Below are positions 30,062 through 38,127 of a DNA stretch of 38,127 nt, one piece after another. The translations under genes and the position numbers were made by a program. The DNA comes from Cladosporium sp. IMV 00045 (lineage: Eukaryota; Ascomycota; Dothideomycetes; Cladosporiales; Cladosporiaceae): positions 1 through 38,127 of the forward strand of contig MSJI02000389.1 in the NCBI GenBank assembly GCA_001931905.2, given 5' to 3'. Position 1 is the stretch's first letter; every line of letters starts with the position of its first letter. Under the pieces are notes generated by a model that saw nothing but the letters and a program-made list of their open reading frames with translations, had not been told where the DNA came from and did no database searches.

Positions 30062-31309
30062 ATGGCTGCCTCAGACAAGGTTGTCACAAAACTGCACGAT
30101 CTCGAGCTGGCGCCTTCAAATGGCCAGCGAGCAGAGGGTTACAACAGCACCCTCAGTGAAATCATCAGCGCCTTCTCTGGAAGTGAATTGGCAGCAAATC
30201 TAGTTGCCTACGTCCAAAGCATTCTCTCCGACAACATTGGAGTTATTGCTTCACGACCACTTTTGTCATCATTCGTCGAGCAGTTTCGCAACCTCGAAGA
30301 TAATGATGTCAAGATTGAGGCTGGCAACCAGATCATCCAGATACTCGCACCAAAGACCGTAAGCTTTGAGCAACAAGACACAGACCTCAAATTCGCCCTC
30401 GCAGATGCATACGAAGCAGATGAAGACTTCACAAACTCCGCCAAGACTCTCCAAGTCATCACTCTGGACTCGTCTCAACGCGCCGTGAGCGACGACGAAA
30501 AGGCCAGCGTATGGATTCGCATCTGTCGCTGCTACCTTGAAGAAGATAACCCCACCAATGCAGTGGCATACCTCAACCGCCTCAAACAGATCATCTACAA
30601 CGTGAACGACCAGGTCGTCAAGCTTCAATTCCAGCTTTCACAAGCTCGCATCAGCGACTCCATGAACAACTTCCTCGACGCTTCTTCTGCATACTACGCC
30701 CTCAGCCTTGAGCGTCTAATTGACGAGGAAGAGCGCCTGCACACCCTTTCTGCAGCCATCACCTGTGCTGTCCTCGGTCCCGCCGGTCCCGGTCGCGCTC
30801 GCCAGCTGGCAAAGCTCTACAAGGATGAGCGCGCTACCGACACCGCCGAATTTTCCATTCTCGAGAAGATCTTCCTCGACCGCCTTCTCGCTCCGAGTGA
30901 GGTTGCCGCTTTCGCGGCCGGGCTCAAAGTCCACCAGTTGGCGAAGACCAGCGACGGTAGTACTGTCCTGGACAAAGCCGTTCTCGAGCACAATCTCCTC
31001 GCCGTCTCGCGCCTCTACCAAAACATCTCGATCTCTTCTTTGGGCGCTCTGCTAGGTACTGATGCTGATCGCGCAGAGGCTTACGCAGCGGGCATGATCG
31101 AGTCAAACCGTCTCTCGGGCTCGATTGATCAAATTGATGGTGTCATCCACTTTAACACAAAGGAAGGCGGGAAGGACTCTGGTGCTATGGAATTGCGTGC
31201 TTGGGATGCCAACATCCAGGGTCTTGCGGAGGAGGTTGAGAAGGTGACGACTATTTTGCAGCGGGAAGAAGCTGGGTGGTACGAGGCCCATGTTGCTCAG
31301 AAGGCGTGA
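30062..31309 (+). CDS. CSN4: COP9 signalosome subunit 4
   Basis: Single exon, 415 residues, ATG at 30062 in context GTACCATGGCT. The protein is all-helical. Family landmarks are LARISDSMN-like QARISDSMNNFLDASSAYY, the helical repeat with IRICRCYLEEDNPTNAVAYLNR, and the PCI winged helix with EHNLLAVSRLYQNISISSLGALL. The end reads EEVEKVTTILQREE. CSN4 is a scaffold of the COP9 signalosome, which removes Nedd8 from cullins and so controls SCF-type ubiquitin ligases; in ascomycetes it affects development and secondary metabolism. It ends tail to tail with the subtilisin gene. Confidence 0.95.
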   Translation: MAASDKVVTKLHDLELAPSNGQRAEGYNSTLSEIISAFSGSELAANLVAYVQSILSDNIGVIASRPLLSSFVEQFRNLEDNDVKIEAGNQIIQILAPKTVSFEQQDTDLKFALADAYEADEDFTNSAKTLQVITLDSSQRAVSDDEKASVWIRICRCYLEEDNPTNAVAYLNRLKQIIYNVNDQVVKLQFQLSQARISDSMNNFLDASSAYYALSLERLIDEEERLHTLSAAITCAVLGPAGPGRARQLAKLYKDERATDTAEFSILEKIFLDRLLAPSEVAAFAAGLKVHQLAKTSDGSTVLDKAVLEHNLLAVSRLYQNISISSLGALLGTDADRAEAYAAGMIESNRLSGSIDQIDGVIHFNTKEGGKDSGAMELRAWDANIQGLAEEVEKVTTILQREEAGWYEAHVAQKA

Positions 31310-31550
31310 GATATCAGAAAATGAACGGGCTTTTGTGGCAGGCAGGGCTGAGAACAGAAGCCTGCAGGACGAATAATGATAGCAATGGTATAGAGTCTCT
31401 GCATTAACCTCCTTCAGATGAAGGTTGCGATTATATGTAGTCTTCAAAATCCAGTGCATTGAGTATATCACGACAATCGAAGCATTGAGAGCAAAAGTAA
31501 TGGCTGCAAACCTTGGAATATCGTCGGCTAACCCAGACTCATCATAAACT

Positions 31551-34257
31551 TCACACATAGGGCTCATACCGATCAAGACATTCAAGTACCCGTGCAAGTG
31601 CGTATTGCAAGCGCGTGTCTCCACTGAAAACCCTCTGAGGGTCTTTCAGACCCAGAAGAGACCAAGGCCTGACGTGATAGTAACCGTCGCTGGTGGGATC
31701 GCCACTCATCTTTCCAAATACCGCAGCCATGCCTTCATACCGTTTGAGATCAGGTTCGACTTTGTCATGATCCTGTTTCTGTAGTCGCAGTAGTTCTAGC
31801 ACCAACGCTGCGGTCCCCGCGGCGATGGGTGTGGCGAACGATGTGCCTTTGATGCCATCGAATCCAGGCAGAGGTCTCATGTCCCTGTCGAAAACAGCGA
31901 CGTCTTCTCCGGGAAGCATGAAGTTGATCTTATGTTTGGACGGCCGTGGATTGAATGCAGATCGGTCGCCAGTGGCTTTGCAGGAATAGACACAAAAGAC
32001 AGTCTGTTCAAATGCTGGAAAGGATCCGTACTCTGGTGCGAAATCGGCGTCGTTAGATGCTGCCGCGAAGAGCAAGATGCCTTGTTCACGAGCCCGATCA
32101 ATCTGGGTGTTCACATCTCGTTTGACTTGTTCCCAGCCAAAGGACATAGAGATAATGTCGACTTTCTCATCAATCGCCCACTTCAGTGCAGCTGCGACGT
32201 GTTCTGATTTCTGTCCGCGGACACGCGGGTGAACGATATTTGCGATGTATACGTCAGCCTCGGGCGCCATCTGCATGAGCAGCGCCGCACACCGTGTCCC
32301 GTGGATGTCCTTCTTGCTGTCAACCCACTCGGCATTCGCCCCAGTGAAATCTTTGTATTTGAGACAGCGAGCACCGCGTTTTTTTGAGCCACTTGTTAGC
32401 ATCTTCGTGGGCGTCTCCGGGCCGGGCGAGGTTGATGCCAGAGTCAAGGACTGCCACACGAACCCGTTGCCGTCCTGGATTGGGGGCAATCGATTGGTCG
32501 AGAAGTCTGTGAGTGTACTTCCGCACATTTTTCATCCATCGATCAAACCCCTGGGAGGTTGATTGGCCTTCGTAAAGATCACCTCCGGCCTCAGTCGTTG
32601 CCTCAGAGTCTTTGGCAGGCGCCAATGAGCCTTGAACGGAGGCCTGGGAAGGGGGCTCTTGCACCGAACTCGGAGTCCTGCCGTTTTGCTGTGATGCCGG
32701 GCGCGGCTCTACGTTGCGCCGTACCGGTGACACAGCTGCATTATTCTCGCTCAATGAAGGCCCAGTGCCATGCCCATGGGAAGACTTGCGGTCGCGAGAT
32801 GTGGTTACAGTATCATTCGGTGCAATGACAGCAGGAGTGAGACCACCGGAGGATTTTGGTCCTGGCGTCCGCTTAGACTTTGATCCCAAAGCTGGTTTTT
32901 GTGTGTTGGGAGTAGTGCTTGGTCTTGAGATTTGACCCAAATTGCTAGTGTCGTTTTTTCCGGTGGAGTCTGACTTTTGCTCGACCTGCTTTCTACCTCG
33001 AATTTGCGAGGAACTTGGCTGTGGTTCTCGGCAGAGGTCGTTATAAGATTTCAGTATTTGCGATTTCGCCACCAGAAATTCTTCGTTATTTATCGTTTTG
33101 GCCGGAGGCGTCTGAGGCGTCTTTAATGCTTGGTCGGTCGAGCCTGAGGTGTGTTCATTTTGCCCTTTGCGTCGGTCTTGCGAGAGACGTGGTTGTTCTT
33201 CTCGGGAGAGGTCTTGATGCGATTGCACTATTTGAGACTCGGCGGCAAGAAAATCGTCGTTGGTTTTTGCAACTCCCTTCCCTGACTCCGGCATCGATGA
33301 GGTCGACATGGCGAGTTGGGGCGCGGCCAAGTTGGTGGCTTGATCTTTCGCAGGCGTTGATTCTTTTTTACGTGTCTGAGGGATGGCCATCGGGTTTGTC
33401 GCTCGATTTTGAGACGAAGGGGAAGAAGACTCCGTTGCAGGAGTGTGGGCCGGAGACAGACTGGCCTTGGATCCCGTGTCATTAAGCAGGGCGTGAGCAG
33501 CCTTAGAGGCCTTTTGGCTCTTCCTCCATGTTTTCAATTTCTCGAGATACACCTCGGTCTCTTGAATAACATTCTCTAGGATCTCCTTTTCTTCTCCAGT
33601 TAAGGACTTGATCGCTTTCTGGTTGGTCTCGAAAAGTTTCTTTGCTTCAGAGAATCGTCTCATGCGGTGTATTATGCTTGCATATCCGTGCCTTGCATTG
33701 ATGATCACAATGTCCTGGGTGACTCCTTCACATGCCGCAGAGTCTAGTATCTGCTTGTAAAGCTTCTGGGCGTCGGTGTACTCATGGAGTCGTGCGAGCA
33801 CAGCCGCCAGGCGGTTCTGCGATTTCCAGTTCGCCTTAGGATTGCTTTTGCCATCATTTCGCAGTTTGATGTTCATTCTGAGCAAGCCGGCTGCTTCTGT
33901 CAACTCTTGCTTACTCGACAGTGTCTCGATCTCAGAGGCTTCGTAAAGATCATCCGCAAGGCTGTCACGGGCTCTGATTGTAGCTTCATCGCCAGTTTTG
34001 TATCCCGGCCTTCGTTCCAACCTCGCAAGGCATTCTCGATCACACTCAACGGCTTTGTCATACTGATCGAGCTGAGCGCAGCAACTCGAGATTAGCTCGT
34101 AAAGATCAACAAGTTGGTCGATAGACATGAGGGTTCCATGGATCCGCAGCGCGTTCGAATATATTGTTTTCGCGTCTTCATATCTGTGCTCCTCGAACTT
34201 TTTCTCGCCTTGTCCGCAAAGCGAGCTTAACGCTTCTTCGTCCGCGAGCCCGCCCAT
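31551..34257 (-). CDS. TPR-subtilisin (S8) protease, split by a one-base frameshift
   Basis: ATG at 34255-34257. The first frame runs 645 codons to 32320; the second frame carries the rest to 31551 (about 275 codons after the shift, roughly 900 in all). Residues 1-240 are TPR-like helices (CGQGEKKFEEHRYEDAKTIY, YTDAQKLYKQIL, RRFSEAKKLF). Residues 250-590 are a disordered Ser/Pro/Gln linker with an internal duplication. The subtilase domain has catalytic Asp605 (VAVLDSGI) in the first frame, and His (IHGTRCAAL), oxyanion Asn (AASNDAD) and Ser (GTSFATP) in the second. The frames meet at an A7 run (32379-32385); one A fewer would join them. Read as is, the product lacks His and Ser. It is either a sequencing slip, a recent null allele, or, least likely, programmed shifting. 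No signal peptide, so intracellular. Confidence 0.85.
32959..33270 (-). repeat. Diverged internal duplication in the protease linker
   Basis: Residues 330-376 and 386-433 of the protease align with a period of 56 residues: NDDFLAAESQIVQSHQDL against NEEFLVAKSQILKSYNDL, each followed by a Gln/Arg/Lys-rich and Ser/Thr-rich part. The copies are clearly diverged at both protein and DNA level, so the duplication is old. Confidence 0.75.
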
Positions 34258-34669
34258 ATCTGTTCGGTTTGGCGGCAGGCATGATAGAGTCAGCGGTAGG
34301 ATGCAAGCACTTTATGAGGCTGGCTCGGCTGTATAGCTGCATCGAGCACCGCCGTGATTCGCTATGTAAGCGAGCCAGCGCGAGATGTTCCCAGCCCCCG
34401 CCTCTAAGCAGGTACAGGTACTATCTATACTCATTCAGTTCAAAAAGATGCTCCAGTCGTCCCGAATAGCCTTTTTCTTTTACTGCCCAGGTTGCTTGTG
34501 AGTGTTCATATGCATGAGCAAAAGACCATATTCCATATTGTATATCTCGTTCAGTGCACTTTTCTCCAATAATCCCTTCGATGATATTTACACCACGACC
34601 TTTGGTTGACTGGCATTGTGGTACAAGTAAATTATCGACAAGCGCAGACGAGACCCGCATGAATGCTCA
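34258..34669. promoter_or_regulatory. Divergent promoter of the protease and membrane protein genes
   Basis: 412 bases between diverging starts. Just before the plus-strand gene a tiny upstream frame (34659-34673, four codons) ends over the main ATG. No other gene seen. Confidence 0.5.
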
Positions 34670-35644
34670 ATGACGGTCGCAGGGAGCGAGCCTGCAACCA
34701 CTGCAATTATTCAGACAGCCAAGTGGGTCACAGTCACTCTCAAAGGCTCGACCAGCACACCGATCGCGACTTCAGAAGATGTACCGGCACCGGAAGAGGA
34801 GATTACCACTGCGCAAACCGTGCTGCACTCAGGCCTTGATCTTACCCAAATCGGAGGTATTTTCATCGGCGTTCTTTGTTTCATCTTGGTGATCGCTCTT
34901 CTTTGGTTCTTCTGCGTAGTTCGGCGAGGTGCTCGTCCAGTGTCACCAAGACCCCCGGAAGGTAGTGTTTCTGGAAACCAGTCACCATACAAATGGCCCG
35001 ACCTACCGAAAAAAACCCCTCAGCATCATCAACGAACCATGGCAAGCTCGTCATCTCCCGCACGATCCGAGCACGGCAAATCTGATCGCCGGTCAACCTC
35101 AAAGGTCAAATTCACAGAGAAGCCGAAACCACCACGCAACCCTGGACCGACTCAAGGAGCGCCACTTCCTCAACAAGGCTTCACGCAGGAACAACCGCAA
35201 CCCATGCCGTCCGTAGCGTTGCCAGCCAAGCATTCAAAGCAAACATTAGTTGCATCCAAAATCTTTCCAGGAGGACATCCGCCACCCGAAATGCGGCGAA
35301 CAAGGACTGGATTCACAGAAGTCGAAACAGGACAAGCGGAATGGATGACGAGAGAAGAGGGCCTCATCAAACCACGCACGGTTGTGCCGGCTTTCCCTAA
35401 AGCAGTACTTCCCAAAAACCTTGCGATTCAAACGAACAGCAAGGGCGAGAAAAGGGGTCTAGGAGTTTGGAGGAAGTCGAACCGGAGGACCCGTCCGAAT
35501 CCACGACCTCCATTATCCGTCCGAACGGTGGTACCAGTTGTAGAAATAATTGATGGCCTCTCATCGGAGGAGTCGGTTTCAGAAGGAACTTCGGAAAGCT
35601 CGAGCTCAAGCAACGATGATGCGGCAAATTTGGCTTCCGGTTGA
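34670..35644 (+). CDS. Single-pass membrane protein with disordered cytosolic tail
   Basis: Single exon, 324 residues, ATG at 34670. Residues 1-60 are Thr/Ser-rich and acidic (GSTSTPIATSEDV), like the short ectodomains of fungal surface proteins. One hydrophobic segment at 61-84 (IGGIFIGVLCFILVIALLWF) is followed by RRGAR, the positive-inside mark, so the rest is cytosolic. The tail is Pro/Lys/Gln-rich and ends in a Ser/Glu run. There is no N-terminal signal peptide; either the segment is a signal anchor, or a first exon with the signal peptide is missing. No family recognised. It sits between the protease and the 285-residue protein, in the same direction as the latter. Confidence 0.72.
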   Translation: MTVAGSEPATTAIIQTAKWVTVTLKGSTSTPIATSEDVPAPEEEITTAQTVLHSGLDLTQIGGIFIGVLCFILVIALLWFFCVVRRGARPVSPRPPEGSVSGNQSPYKWPDLPKKTPQHHQRTMASSSSPARSEHGKSDRRSTSKVKFTEKPKPPRNPGPTQGAPLPQQGFTQEQPQPMPSVALPAKHSKQTLVASKIFPGGHPPPEMRRTRTGFTEVETGQAEWMTREEGLIKPRTVVPAFPKAVLPKNLAIQTNSKGEKRGLGVWRKSNRRTRPNPRPPLSVRTVVPVVEIIDGLSSEESVSEGTSESSSSSNDDAANLASG

Positions 35645-35904
35645 CGAGGCCAAGTATGTTGCTTGTTTGGTTTGTTGTATCGCGTAGAGAACTGTGGATT
35701 TGCGAACTGGCGGGATGGAAAGCACTGCTTACCAATTCGGCGAGGAGGCGCTTAGGTCGTAGGGGTGCGATAGCCGAATCGATTTAGCCGCTGCTTGTGC
35801 GCTGGCATTGCAGTGCATACTGCATGTTGCAGCTCCAGCCACTGGCAGAAATCTATAGAGGGTCTTCGAGCCCCTCCATCAACCTGCAAACCATACTCCA
35901 CAGA

Positions 35905-36762
35905 ATGCCGTACCCTCCTAGTGCCAAAGCCGTTTGGTTTCTTCCTCGCACGCGCGACCGACCTCCAAAGGGCGCCATAGTGCTCGGCGCGATTTTAAAA
36001 TCTCCATGGGACCCTGAAGAACCGCTCAATGACGAACCACCACCGCCGATCCCTCATGAACACATCCGCCGCCACGAGGAACCTTCGTGGTCATGGGCTC
36101 GTGAGCTTGAGAAAGAAGCCGGTGGGGGTGTTTTTGCCAGCTTCTTGCAATTTCTTGGTGCCGGTGGGGAAATAGACGGCACACTGGGACGCAGACACAC
36201 CGAGATATACGACGCAGACCGTTTGACGACCGAGATATTTGTCCCCGACAAGCGATATCTTGAACGAAGTGTTCAGGATGATGGGGTTCGAGACGCGCTC
36301 GTCAACGCAAGCCGCGGTTCGAAAGTTTTCATGGTGACTGGGTTGAAGATTGCATACGGGGCGACAAGAGCCGTGCAGACTCTAGAGAAGCGCAGCATGC
36401 ACATTCAAGTTGGTGGCGATATAACCGCCCTCTCTGTACCCCTGACAGTCGGTCCAATAGGCCATTGGTCTTCCAGCGTCAGAGAGGCATTGTCAGCGGG
36501 AAAGTCTGACTTTGTATTCGGCTTCAAACTCATGCAGCTGAAGTACAAGAAGGGTAGCTTAGCCAGCAAAAGCTACGACCGAGGTGCTCAGTTTGGCGTT
36601 GATGAAGCTCTGGATAGCGGTAGCGAAGAAGATGTGGATTTCGGTGCGTTTGAATTTGCAGCTGTGGAAGACACGTCGAGCAAGGATTTTGGCATGGACG
36701 GCGTGTCTGTTGCCTCTGCCGAAAATCGCGGAGATGAGGTCGTGTACTTTCGTCCGATCTAA
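35905..36762 (+). CDS. Fungus-specific protein with weak gasdermin-like pattern
   Basis: Single exon, 285 residues. The ATG at 35905 gives MPYPPSAKAV, which I believe is the usual start of this fungal family; the frame upstream has an ATG at 35824 and a GTG at 35797. Visible blocks are PKGAIVLGAILKSPWDPEEP (21-40), FASFLQFLGAGGEI (77-90), DRLTTEIFVPDKRYLE (105-120), KVFMVTGLKIAYGA (140-153) and SDFVFGFKLMQLKYKKG (191-207). After residue 215 the tail is acidic and probably disordered. The spacing of the last two strands resembles gasdermin N domains (VVTEVL, later LAFRV-x-QL), but identity is very low. Function is unknown; a pore-forming role is a hypothesis raised mainly by the neighbouring S8 protease. 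Confidence 0.82.
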   Translation: MPYPPSAKAVWFLPRTRDRPPKGAIVLGAILKSPWDPEEPLNDEPPPPIPHEHIRRHEEPSWSWARELEKEAGGGVFASFLQFLGAGGEIDGTLGRRHTEIYDADRLTTEIFVPDKRYLERSVQDDGVRDALVNASRGSKVFMVTGLKIAYGATRAVQTLEKRSMHIQVGGDITALSVPLTVGPIGHWSSSVREALSAGKSDFVFGFKLMQLKYKKGSLASKSYDRGAQFGVDEALDSGSEEDVDFGAFEFAAVEDTSSKDFGMDGVSVASAENRGDEVVYFRPI

Positions 36763-37310
36763 GAATGGTTGCTTTTCTCCATGCCATCTCTTGTTTGGGC
36801 GAGTGTCGTGAAATGCACCGTTGAGAGCAATCAAATCTTAGTCGCATGCTTTGTCTTCGCAATGCATGTACGAATTGAGGTTCAAATCCCGACCCGAAAA
36901 GAATGACGATTGTCCTAGTGTCTCGTAAATGGTATGACTGACCTCATGCCGTCAAACACCAGACCTGGATCCAGCATCTCGGCTCATGCGAATCATTGCA
37001 TCCATTTTGCCCTAGAGAGCCAGTGAGCAGTCATCTGGTAGAGATGGATTCCAATATTCCTCTTCTCGGCGACAATACCTCCTACATCTCGCTCAGCCCT
37101 GTATAAATGAAGTCGCCGCGGCGGTTGTATGCGAACCAGCTCGATTTGTCGGTACAAGACTCGCCTGACCGAGCATTTCGAGCTGTCCAATGACTACACG
37201 AGTATTTCCAATGACTTTGACTACCCAGAGTCAGTCTCGAAATTGGAGGCTGCGATACAATCAACTGCAAAATGTCTGTTATAGGTGGTCAATGCGAGGC
37301 TTAGCCGGCT
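36763..37310. other. Intergenic region before the mutated transposon
   Basis: No gene seen. A B-box-like GGTTCAAATCC at about 36879-36889 has no tRNA body around it. Base composition is ordinary here, with normal CpA and TpG, in contrast to the next region. Confidence 0.5.
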
Positions 37311-38127
37311 TTCCAGCTTTATATAGGGTTCCTTATATAAACGTGGAAACCAGCGTTAGCACTAGTAGTAGCATCACCTTTTTAACCTCGTCGTCGCCCT
37401 AAATAGGACCCTATCGTTAATCTAGTAGTGGTATAGGCATTTAAAGGTATTATTAGTTAGCCTTATAGCTCGCCTAGCGCCTTATATTACTATATAGATA
37501 TAGTACCTACTCGAAGAAGGCTACTCTTAATCGTCTATCGCTCGCTAGCTCCTATTATATAGGGCTACTATTAATAGGATAGATCGCAATCTTAACCTAT
37601 TTAATAGCCTATACGTACTAATAGGGGGCGTTATTAAAGGACGGCCGCGCGCGCTTACGCTAGCCTAAGAGGATATACCTACTCCTACTCCTACTCCTAT
37701 ACTAGCTACTAATATAGCTAGTTTATCCTCGCTTATCTTAATAACCGACCGACGGTATACCTCGATAAGGTAGCCCTAGCTATCTACGACTAATTCGAAG
37801 TTTATCTATATAAGACTACCGTAGGCCGTATCCTTAAGAAGCGTAGTTAGTCTCGAAAGGTATTAAAACGACGAGCGCTTAAAGCTAATACTACGCTCCG
37901 AGCGATATTTATAACGAAGATAGCCTAGTACCTAGTAGATAGGCTAGTATTCTTAGATGAGAGTGTATCTAACGAGCGAATAGGATATAGGAAGCGTAGG
38001 TAGTCGCCTATAGGAGTCGATTATACTAATTTAGTAATAATAAAGTAGTATATACGGTAGAGTATCCTACTAGCCCTTATAATCGACGGCTATTTACTAG
38101 AGCCCTTAATCCTATAGGCCGGTATTA
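37310..38127 (+). mobile_element. RIP-mutated Tc1/mariner-type transposon, truncated by the window edge
   Basis: From 37441 to 38127 I count one CpA and two TpG in 687 bases, while TpA is very common and CpG is kept: the mark of RIP, which turns CpA into TpA. Reading the plus strand in the frame of 37815 gives a recognisable DDE transposase: YLDKVALAIYD, TTVGRILKKR, then SRKVLKRRALKANTTLR, VFLDES (first Asp at 37956-37958) and LIIDGYLLEP. Seven in-frame stops (37791, 37848, 37926, 38001, 38046, 38058, 38115) are all TAG or TAA, as expected from mutated Trp and Gln codons. The left boundary is uncertain (about 37290-37400) and no terminal inverted repeat could be placed; the element continues past the right edge. 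It cannot encode an active enzyme. Confidence 0.85.

Noticed and set aside
32379..32385. Programmed frameshifting as the explanation of the split protease
   Set aside because: No known +1 shift signal is visible and a single-base error or indel in an A7 run is far more common; kept only as a remote option.
36870..36900. A B-box-like GGTTCAAATCC suggesting a tRNA or SINE
   Set aside because: No A box, acceptor stem or anticodon arm can be folded around it; the T stem does not pair over five bases.
37681..37698. A microsatellite of ACTCCT units
   Set aside because: Only three copies, inside the transposase reading frame; no separate significance.

Overview
The window is nuclear DNA from a filamentous ascomycete (Pezizomycotina; a Dothideomycete is likely but not provable here). 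The evidence is: introns of 53-114 bp, nearly all with GTRNGN donors and RCTRAC branch points; many orthologues of ascomycete housekeeping genes (REG1, RPB7, EMC3, SPC2, TFG2, CSN4); long disordered fungal proteins; and, at the right edge, a transposase mutated in the style of repeat-induced point mutation (RIP).

Layout. 1-9.7 kb is housekeeping: a Reg1/Hex2 protein phosphatase 1 targeting subunit, RNA polymerase II subunit Rpb7, tRNA-Arg(ACG), a coiled-coil membrane protein, the ER insertase subunit EMC3 divergent from the signal peptidase subunit SPC2, and a DUF4267 membrane protein. 10-14.2 kb is metabolic: a cytosolic NAD-type SDR, an intronless GH43 glycosidase with two XlnR-type sites upstream, and a second SDR with a mitochondrial presequence in its first exon. 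14.5-24.5 kb holds proteins with no firm function: a membrane protein, a proline-rich 892-residue protein, a C2H2 zinc-finger protein and an F-box-like protein whose frame is crossed by a TGA. 24.9-31.3 kb is again conserved: GRF zinc finger, vacuolar-type MFS transporter, TFIIF beta and COP9 signalosome subunit 4.

31.5-38.1 kb looks accessory. A TPR-subtilisin (S8) protease gene is split by a one-base shift in an A7 run. Divergent from it are a single-pass membrane protein and a fungus-specific 285-residue protein whose predicted strand pattern weakly recalls gasdermins. A subtilisin-like protease beside a gasdermin-like protein is the arrangement of the Podospora HET-Q1/HET-Q2 cell-death pair, so this locus is the best candidate for an undescribed system, possibly decaying on the protease side. 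The window ends in a Tc1/mariner-type transposase with seven in-frame TAG/TAA stops and almost no CpA or TpG.

Coding coordinates below span the first to last coding base; introns are given in each entry. Functions rest on reading motifs by eye, without database searches.
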